Assembly (NCBI GenBank): GCA_964617105.1
Contig: CAZTWC010000112.1
Coordinates: 1-10,574, forward strand
DNA length: 10,574 nucleotides
Source: CAZTWC01 sp964617105 [NCBI: uncultured Myxococcia bacterium]
Lineage (GTDB): Bacteria > CAZTWC01
Direction of reading: 5' to 3'
Both the position numbers and the translations under genes were made by a program. Below, one piece after another: positions 6,107 to 10,574 of this stretch. Below the pieces are notes generated by a model. It was not told the origin of the DNA and made no database searches. It saw nothing but the letters and a program-made list of their open reading frames with translations. The first letter of the stretch is position 1. The number at the start of each line of letters is the position of its first letter.

Positions 6107-6804
6107 TAAAATGCCCAAACTGCCAAAAAACCTGGCCCGATGATAAACAGATTTGCGATGCTTGTGACTATATCATCGACAAATCTTTCCTGGGTGAAAA
6201 TTTTACTGATGAGGAACGTAAAGATAAACAAAAGATTTTGCCCAAAGTAGATTCCAAAGAAAACAATGGCAAGCCGAAACTATTCGTGCATAGGGGGGGG
6301 AAGGTCGGAAAGTATCTCAAGAAGGATAAGGTAGGCCTCGAACCAGAGGAAAATTTTTTCCGTTCTTTGGAAGATTTTTTCTCCAACCTGGAAAAAGAGG
6401 AGAAAATTATCCTGATCTCCATGACGGTTGGAGTAATCTTGGCCTTTTTGCCATGGCTTAATGTGCCGGTTGAAGGTAATGTAGAGGGTATCAGGGTTGG
6501 TGGATGGATAGTGGTTCTCTTGTTGCTTGGAATAGGGACGCTTTTTTGGTATAGTTATGAAAAAGTCACCCCTTTCTTAGCCAGACGTTTAATTCTGACC
6601 CAAATTGGGTTAGCCGTTTTATGCCTGATATGGACCTTGATTATATTGGGGCAAATATTTCGGGGAACTATTTTAGAGTTCCCATTGGCTGGCGGCCTGG
6701 GGAGACTGAACTTGACGCCTGGCTATGGTATTTTTCTTACCATTTTAGTTGAGATTATTTTGCTGAGCGGATTATTGATGCAATTAAAAAAAACAAGGAA
6801 ATAA
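6103..6804 (+). CDS. Zinc-ribbon membrane protein of unknown function
   Basis: Not recognised as a named family. The 233-residue protein begins with a zinc-ribbon-like knuckle, MIKCPNCQKTWPDDKQICDAC (Cys4, Cys7, Cys18, Cys21; C-x2-C-x10-C-x2-C). A charged Lys/Glu-rich linker (about 30-100) follows, then four hydrophobic segments at about 103-119, 133-150, 164-183 and 209-226. This resembles the widespread 'N-terminal zinc ribbon plus TM bundle' layout, with the ribbon probably cytoplasmic; topology is inferred. The ATG overlaps the cobA-hemD stop (ATGA, 6103-6106), so it is translated as part of the tetrapyrrole operon, and it ends 4 bases before the kinase gene. A G8 run at 6293-6300 lies in the linker coding region. 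Function could be membrane sensing or assembly; the sequence does not decide. Confidence 0.75.
   Translation: MIKCPNCQKTWPDDKQICDACDYIIDKSFLGENFTDEERKDKQKILPKVDSKENNGKPKLFVHRGGKVGKYLKKDKVGLEPEENFFRSLEDFFSNLEKEEKIILISMTVGVILAFLPWLNVPVEGNVEGIRVGGWIVVLLLLGIGTLFWYSYEKVTPFLARRLILTQIGLAVLCLIWTLIILGQIFRGTILEFPLAGGLGRLNLTPGYGIFLTILVEIILLSGLLMQLKKTRK
6293..6300 (+). repeat. G8 homopolymer tract inside the zinc-ribbon membrane protein gene
   Basis: Eight consecutive G bases within codons for H-R-G-G-K in the linker between the zinc ribbon and the first membrane segment. No other G run of this length was seen in the window. A one-base slip would remove all four membrane segments from the product. It is a candidate slippage site or a sequencing-error hotspot. 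Confidence 0.6.
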
Positions 6805-6808
6805 AAAT

Positions 6809-7978
6809 ATGCATACAGCCGATAAAAAAAATATCCTGGTCTTTGAACCCCAAAAAAAAACATTAAATGCCCTGGCCATATTGTTAGAGCAGGAGGGGCA
6901 CCAGGTCTTAAAGGCTACCGGCAAAGATTCTTTGTTACGTTTGCTGGCAGAGTCAGAGTTTGATTCGGTGATTATCAAACGCTCTGATGATATGGACCTG
7001 GAGGAAATAGTTCTCAAAATAAGTAAAGAGAAACCTCTTTGCCGGATTACCGCTTTTGACCAATACCTGAACTTATTTGATAACGCTCTATTTACCGTAA
7101 AAGTAAAAAGCGACCTGGATACCCAACCGGTAGATATAAAAACCCTGACCGGTCCCTGGCAAATTATTGCCGAACGCTATCAGATAATTGATCTTTTGGG
7201 CAAAGGCGGGATGGGAAATGTTTTTTTAGCCCGGGATATGAAACTACAAGAGGATGTAGCGGTAAAAATATTAAAGCGGGATCTATTCAATATCGAACAG
7301 AAAACCCTGGATCTGTTCAAACAGGAGATCAAAACCGCCCGGCAAATAAGTCATAAAAATATTATCCGGACATACGAGTTTGACGAATTTGGCGACGACC
7401 ATTTTGTAACTATGGAATATTTTGCCGGCAGCACTTTAAAGGAGTTTTTGGAGAAAAGACGCCGATTGCGCCTGGAACTGGGAATAACCATTATCCGCCA
7501 ACTATGTGCTGCCCTGGTCAGCGCTCACAATGAAAATATTGTCCATAGTGATGTTAAACCAGAAAATATCCTGATCAACAAACGCTTTATGATCAAGATA
7601 CTGGATTTCGGTATAGCCCGGCTACAAAACAAGAATTTCAATCCAAAAGAGATGGCCAGTAACCGGGTGATTGGCACCCCCCATTACATGTCGCCTGAAC
7701 AGTGTAACTCCATGCCCTATGACCTTCGTTCCGATATATATTCCCTGGGAATATTAATGTATGAACTCTTTAGCGGGCAACTGCCTTTCTACGGCCAGGA
7801 TACCATCTCGATATTATTAAAACATCTCAATGAAAAGCCCAAACCTCCCAGAGAGTTGAACATGGAAATTCCTCTTTTCTTGAATGACATGATCTTAAAA
7901 TGCTTGGAAAAGGATCCGGCTGCTCGTTACCAATCGGTATCGGAAATTATGTGGAGACTGCTGAAATATGCAAAATAG
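6809..7978 (+). CDS. Ser/Thr protein kinase with degenerate receiver-like N-terminal domain
   Basis: A 389-residue soluble protein. Residues about 8-100 look like a response-regulator receiver fold ('ILVFEPQKKTLNALAILLEQ', 'SEFDSVIIKRSDD'), but the acidic pocket reads F-E-P and the phospho-acceptor position is Lys57, so it is probably a non-phosphorylated pseudo-receiver. Residues about 124-389 are a Hanks-type (PknB-like) kinase: Gly loop 'LGKGGMGNVFLA' (130-141), ATP Lys153 in 'VAVKILK', helix-C Glu173, catalytic loop 'HSDVKPENIL' with Asp248 and Asn253, 'DFGIAR' with Asp267, 'GTPHYMSPEQ' (289-298) and 'SDIYSLGILMYEL' (308-320). All core catalytic residues are present; the Arg of the HRD motif is Ser247, making it a non-RD kinase. 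There are no membrane segments or extracellular sensor, unlike PknB. ATG 6809 has AAGGA (6795-6799) 9 bases upstream. The 3' end overlaps the Cys4 gene by 11 bases. Targets are unknown. Confidence 0.9.
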   Translation: MHTADKKNILVFEPQKKTLNALAILLEQEGHQVLKATGKDSLLRLLAESEFDSVIIKRSDDMDLEEIVLKISKEKPLCRITAFDQYLNLFDNALFTVKVKSDLDTQPVDIKTLTGPWQIIAERYQIIDLLGKGGMGNVFLARDMKLQEDVAVKILKRDLFNIEQKTLDLFKQEIKTARQISHKNIIRTYEFDEFGDDHFVTMEYFAGSTLKEFLEKRRRLRLELGITIIRQLCAALVSAHNENIVHSDVKPENILINKRFMIKILDFGIARLQNKNFNPKEMASNRVIGTPHYMSPEQCNSMPYDLRSDIYSLGILMYELFSGQLPFYGQDTISILLKHLNEKPKPPRELNMEIPLFLNDMILKCLEKDPAARYQSVSEIMWRLLKYAK

Positions 7979-8159
7979 TAACGATGCTTTTATTGCTAAT
8001 CTTTGTATTGTCTGCGCTTATCGCGCTTACTGTAAAAAACGTTTTACCCTATCTACCAGCCTATATTACAAATGTCCCGAGTTTGAAAGAGACCTGCTTT
8101 TAGACCGCAAACCAAAACCGAACTCCAAAAAAGAAAAGGAGAATAATAGTAGTGAATAA
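7968..8159 (+). CDS. Small four-cysteine protein (63 aa), unknown function
   Basis: A short hydrophilic protein with Cys13, Cys16, Cys22 and Cys36 in the order C-x2-C-x5-C-x13-C ('NLCIVCAYRAYCKKRF' then 'YYKCPEFERD'), followed by a Lys/Glu/Asn-rich tail. Four such cysteines could bind Zn or an Fe-S cluster; which one cannot be told. I believe it is real for three reasons. GGAG (7953-7956) lies 11 bases before the ATG. It overlaps the kinase by 11 bases and recD2 by 8, the close packing expected of coupled genes. The conserved-looking residues cluster around the cysteines. I have a vague recollection of similar 'CxxC...C...C.EF.RD' small proteins in Desulfobacterota but cannot confirm it. A competing open frame at 7900-8103 has no such features. 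The product may assist the kinase, RecD2 or neither. Confidence 0.7.
   Translation: MQNSNDAFIANLCIVCAYRAYCKKRFTLSTSLYYKCPEFERDLLLDRKPKPNSKKEKENNSSE
8136..8141 (+). promoter_or_regulatory. Strong Shine-Dalgarno fixing the recD2 GTG start
   Basis: AAGGAG lies 10 bases before the GTG at 8152, inside the coding sequence for the Cys4 protein's tail. It is the best ribosome binding site on the plus strand of this window. It supports the GTG as the recD2 start, and the protein then begins exactly where the family's OB-like N-terminal domain begins. Confidence 0.7.
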
Positions 8160-10332
8160 TCTGGCCACTATTGAAGGTATGGTAGAGCGTATTGTCTATC
8201 GTAACCCCGATAACGATTTCACTGTGGCCAGGCTGTCGGTGGAGGGAAAACGGGGGTTGACCACTATTGTGGGGCTTTTGGCCGGGGTGAGAGAGGGAGA
8301 AAACCTGCGGGTCCAGGGCCGGTGGGTAATTGATAGGCGTTATGGCCAACAACTCAAAATCGAATCATATCTCACCATCTCTCCATCCACAGTCAAGGGT
8401 ATCGAGCGTTTTTTGGCCTCCGGGCTGATAAAGGGAATCAGTACCACCCTGGCCGGTCGCATAGTATCAAAATTCGGCATTAACACCCTGGAAATTTTAG
8501 ATGAAAACCCGGATAAATTGCAACTAGTGGAGGGTATTGGTAAAAAGAAACTAAAGGGGATCAAAACAAGTTGGCACCAACAAAAAAAAATGCGGGAAAT
8601 CCTTATCTATTTGCAATCTCATGGTATCAGTTCCACTTATGCGGTTAAAATTTACCGCCGCTATCAAAAAAATACCATCAGGGTAATTCGGGAAGATCCA
8701 TACCGTTTGGCCCTGGAAATTAAGGGTATCGGCTTTAAAAAGGCGGACCAGATTGCCCTGCAGACAGGAATAACTCTTGATTCGCCTCAACGCGCCAGAG
8801 CCTCTCTGCTATTTATACTGTCAAAGGCATCTAAAGAGGGTCACGTTTTTGTTCTTCAGGAGAATTTAATCGACATTTGTGAATTACAGATGGAGATCCC
8901 CTCCCAGAGACTACAAGATGCACTGGAGGATTTAATTAAATTGAAAATGGTAGTCAGGGAGGATGAGCGAATTTACCTGCATGGTCTCTATGCTGCTGAG
9001 GAAGAGATAGTCAACAACCTGCAAAGACTAACTAAATCCAAAACCAGAAATATCAAATTCAGCCCAGAAACAGAAATACAATTTAACCGGTTTGAAGCAG
9101 AAAAGGAGATCAAATTATCTCCTTCGCAAAAAGAGGCAATATTAAAGGCCTTATATTGCAAAATTCTGGTTATTACCGGCGGACCAGGCACTGGCAAAAC
9201 CACAATTATCAGGGCTATCGTGGACCTGCTGGGAAATAAACAGGTCAAGATGCTGCTGGCTTCTCCCACAGGCAGGGCTGCCAAACGGCTGGCAGAGGTG
9301 ACCTTTCGTAAAGCCACGACCATCCACCGTCTTCTGGAATACAGCCCCCATGATAACCTATTTCTTCGTAACCGGGACAACCAGCTTTCCACCGACATAG
9401 TGATTGTGGATGAAGCCTCTATGCTGGATGTTTTTCTGTTCAACAGTTTGTTGGAGGCTCTGCCATCTCATTGCCACCTGGTGCTGATCGGCGATGTGGA
9501 TCAGTTGCCCTCTGTGGGACCGGGGAATATTTTAAACGATGTGATAAACAGCCATCGATTTAACCTGGTACGACTACAGGATATTTTCCGCCAATCAGAG
9601 ATGAGCAGCATAATTGTCAATGCCCACCGCATCAACCAAGGTAAAATGCCCCAATTTCCAAAACCAACCCATCAAGATGAACTGCTGGATTCCTACTTTA
9701 TTGTCAGACCGGAACCTGAAGCCGCCCTGGCAGTAATAAAAGAGTTGGTGGCCAATCGTATTCCTAAAAAATTCAACCTGGACCCTATCAGCCAAATCCA
9801 GGTGATAGCGCCAATGCACAACGGTATCACTGGCATAGATAACCTTAACCAGGAATTGCAGAATATCCTCAACCCCGGCAAAATGGCTATTAAGTACGGG
9901 AATAAAGAGTTCCGCCCAGGCGATAAAGTGATGCAGATAAAAAACAATTACGACAAGAATGTCTTTAACGGCGATATAGGCATTATAGTAGCCCTTGACC
10001 GGGAAAAAGAGAAGATAACCATCCGTTTTGATAACCGGGATATCAGTTATGAGCCCCAGGAGTTGGAAGAGGTGGAAATCGCTTATGCCATCACGGTGCA
10101 TAAGTCTCAGGGCAGCGAATATCAAGCCATTATCATGCCGGTTTTAACCCAGCACTATATCATGTTACAGCGCAATTTACTCTATACCGCCTTTACCCGG
10201 GGTAAAAAACTGGTAGTCCTGGTGGGTACTTATGAAGCCCTGGGCATGGCAGTGCGAAACAACAAAATAAAGACCCGCATGACCGCTCTTAAAAATAAAT
10301 TGCAAGTCCGCCTCAAACCCAGTGGTCCGTGA
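8152..10332 (+). CDS. recD2: RecD2-type ATP-dependent 5'-3' DNA helicase
   Basis: A superfamily 1B helicase of the RecD2 (RecD/TraA-like) type, which acts without RecBC in DNA repair and replication-fork processing. The 726 residues match the usual length of about 720-750. The N-terminal domain (about 1-80, 'ATIEGMVERIVYRNPDNDFTVA' region) precedes tandem helix-hairpin-helix elements ('LQLVEGIGKKKL' about 123-134, 'LEIKGIGFKKADQIA' about 188-202). The helicase core shows the Q-like 'LSPSQKEAI' (322-330), Walker A 'GGPGTGKTT' (343-351), motif Ia 'LASPTGRAAKRL' (369-380), Walker B 'VIVDEASMLD' (417-426), motif III 'LIGDVDQLPSVGPGNIL' (445-461), motif V 'ITVHKSQGSEY' (647-657) and motif VI 'QRNLLYTAFTRGKK' (673-686). 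No motif is missing. The GTG start is set by the AAGGAG at 8136-8141. An A9 run lies at 8582-8590. It is the last intact gene of the cluster; no strong hairpin terminator follows the stop. Confidence 0.97.
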   Translation: MNNLATIEGMVERIVYRNPDNDFTVARLSVEGKRGLTTIVGLLAGVREGENLRVQGRWVIDRRYGQQLKIESYLTISPSTVKGIERFLASGLIKGISTTLAGRIVSKFGINTLEILDENPDKLQLVEGIGKKKLKGIKTSWHQQKKMREILIYLQSHGISSTYAVKIYRRYQKNTIRVIREDPYRLALEIKGIGFKKADQIALQTGITLDSPQRARASLLFILSKASKEGHVFVLQENLIDICELQMEIPSQRLQDALEDLIKLKMVVREDERIYLHGLYAAEEEIVNNLQRLTKSKTRNIKFSPETEIQFNRFEAEKEIKLSPSQKEAILKALYCKILVITGGPGTGKTTIIRAIVDLLGNKQVKMLLASPTGRAAKRLAEVTFRKATTIHRLLEYSPHDNLFLRNRDNQLSTDIVIVDEASMLDVFLFNSLLEALPSHCHLVLIGDVDQLPSVGPGNILNDVINSHRFNLVRLQDIFRQSEMSSIIVNAHRINQGKMPQFPKPTHQDELLDSYFIVRPEPEAALAVIKELVANRIPKKFNLDPISQIQVIAPMHNGITGIDNLNQELQNILNPGKMAIKYGNKEFRPGDKVMQIKNNYDKNVFNGDIGIIVALDREKEKITIRFDNRDISYEPQELEEVEIAYAITVHKSQGSEYQAIIMPVLTQHYIMLQRNLLYTAFTRGKKLVVLVGTYEALGMAVRNNKIKTRMTALKNKLQVRLKPSGP

Positions 10333-10479
10333 TATAAAAATCGGCCAGGTCATTTTTAGAGATTTAATTCCTGCATATCGTTTCGCTGACTCCTATTAAA
10401 AGGTTGAAAAGTAACTAAATTTATCCAATTTTTTGGTCCAAAATCTACGCTTCGTTGATAAATCTTGCTTCCTGCTCAT
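10333..10479 (-). mobile_element. Decayed transposase-like fragment, possibly IS66-family accessory ORF (TnpA/OrfA type)
   Basis: On the minus strand an excellent Shine-Dalgarno (AGGAGGA, 10489-10495) sits 9 bases before ATG 10479, which opens a 27-codon frame ending at TAA 10396-10398: MSRKQDLSTKRRFW followed by TKKLDKFSYFSTF. The 'KRRFWxxxLDKF' start resembles IS66-type OrfA proteins, which then run 'SGLSQ..YCR..NLS'. Reading on through frame changes gives 'SQRND', then 'CRN' and 'NLS' in shifted frames over about 10352-10384, as expected of a relic with several indels. The fragment runs up to the recD2 stop, so any transposase body has been lost. Family assignment comes from pattern memory over a short stretch and is tentative. 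A genuine 27-residue peptide gene is the alternative. Confidence 0.4.
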
Positions 10480-10528
10480 GATTATTAATCCTCCTAAAAT
10501 TAAGGGGTGAAATTTTGTTCGTCCGTCT

Positions 10529-10557
10529 ATTTTATCTTGACAGCCGTATATTTTAAA
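10529..10557 (-). promoter_or_regulatory. Candidate minus-strand promoter for the transposase-like fragment
   Basis: On the minus strand TTTAAA (plus coordinates 10552-10557) is followed after 17 bases by TAAAAT (10529-10534), about 50 bases before ATG 10479. The -10 is 5/6 and the -35 is 4/6. It overlaps the plus-strand promoter, making a face-to-face pair. The evidence is weak in AT-rich DNA. Confidence 0.25.
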
Positions 10558-10565
10558 GGTACACT
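10537..10565 (+). promoter_or_regulatory. Sigma70-type promoter pointing right, out of the window
   Basis: TTGACA (10537-10542, perfect -35), exactly 17 bases, then TACACT (10560-10565, 4/6 including the key first TA and last T). Transcription would start near 10572 and run off the window edge. It lies just upstream of the minus-strand transposase-like start, so it may be an outward promoter within an element end or simply the promoter of the next gene. Confidence 0.5.
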
Positions 10566-10574
10566 TTAATCATC

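Larger units (their letters stand above)
10333..10574. other. 242-base region without an intact gene, downstream of recD2
   Basis: After the recD2 TGA the sequence is AT-rich and holds no long open frame on either strand. It contains the minus-strand transposase-like relic with its ribosome binding site, a plus-strand sigma70-like promoter near the right edge, and a weaker minus-strand promoter candidate. The nearest thing to a recD2 terminator is the weak AAAAAT/ATTTTT inverted pair at about 10336-10357, with no GC stem. I see no tRNA or riboswitch here. Confidence 0.6.

Noticed and set aside
7900-8103. 67-residue plus-strand frame with a hydrophobic stretch overlapping the kinase end
   Set aside because: It starts deep in the kinase C-lobe in another frame; the 63-residue Cys4 frame over the same bases has a better ribosome site, cysteine pattern and gene junctions.
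9595-10125. 176-residue minus-strand open frame inside recD2
   Set aside because: Opposite conserved helicase sequence, with no motif of its own.
10336-10357. Rho-independent terminator after recD2
   Set aside because: Only an AAAAAT/ATTTTT pairing around a 10-base loop; no GC-rich stem.
1-10574. CRISPR arrays, tRNA, rRNA, riboswitch, attachment sites
   Set aside because: No regularly spaced repeats, cloverleaf or known leader pattern seen; coding density is nearly complete until 10332.

Overview
The window is a compact, almost wholly plus-strand stretch of a bacterial chromosome, moderately AT-rich by eye. It carries a tetrapyrrole (siroheme/heme) biosynthesis operon, followed by a signalling gene pair and a RecD2 helicase gene. 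The combination of a C5-pathway hem cluster, a stand-alone precorrin-2 dehydrogenase, a CcsA/HemX-type membrane protein, a CobA-HemD fusion and RecD2 fits an anaerobic, sulfate-reducer-like lineage. I favour Desulfobacterota (former Deltaproteobacteria), with Clostridia of the Peptococcaceae type as the alternative. This is inferred from gene content only.

Layout. Bases 2-742 are the 3' part of a kelch-repeat beta-propeller protein whose start lies outside the window. Three bases later begins the tetrapyrrole operon: precorrin-2 dehydrogenase/ferrochelatase (746-1438), CcsA/HemX-like membrane protein (1423-2256), glutamyl-tRNA reductase hemA (2265-3257, with its C-terminal domain continuing in the same frame to 3551), hemC (3604-4557) and a cobA-hemD fusion (4550-6106). 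Overlapping by 4 bases comes an unrecognised zinc-ribbon plus four-TM protein (6103-6804). Next are a Ser/Thr kinase with a degenerate receiver-like N-terminus (6809-7978), a 63-residue four-cysteine protein (7968-8159) that overlaps both neighbours, and recD2 (8152-10332). The last 242 bases have no intact gene. They hold what looks like a decayed, minus-strand transposase fragment and a good sigma70-type promoter pointing right, out of the window.

How the genes work together. HemA makes glutamate-1-semialdehyde from Glu-tRNA. HemC polymerises porphobilinogen. The HemD domain closes the ring to uroporphyrinogen III, the CobA domain methylates it to precorrin-2, and the SirC-type enzyme oxidises and possibly metallates it towards siroheme. 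Genes for GSA aminotransferase and porphobilinogen synthase are not in the window. The kinase, Cys4 protein and RecD2 genes overlap end to end and look co-translated.

The most striking observation is in hemA. A TAA codon at 3255-3257 sits exactly where the family has a conserved Glu (a GAA codon would need one base change), and the dimerisation domain continues in the same frame for 97 more codons. This is a nonsense mutation, a sequencing error, or a split or read-through gene. Other points of interest are the pseudo-receiver, non-RD kinase, the Cys4 microprotein coupled to recD2, the G8 tract in the zinc-ribbon gene, and the mobile-element relic behind recD2.
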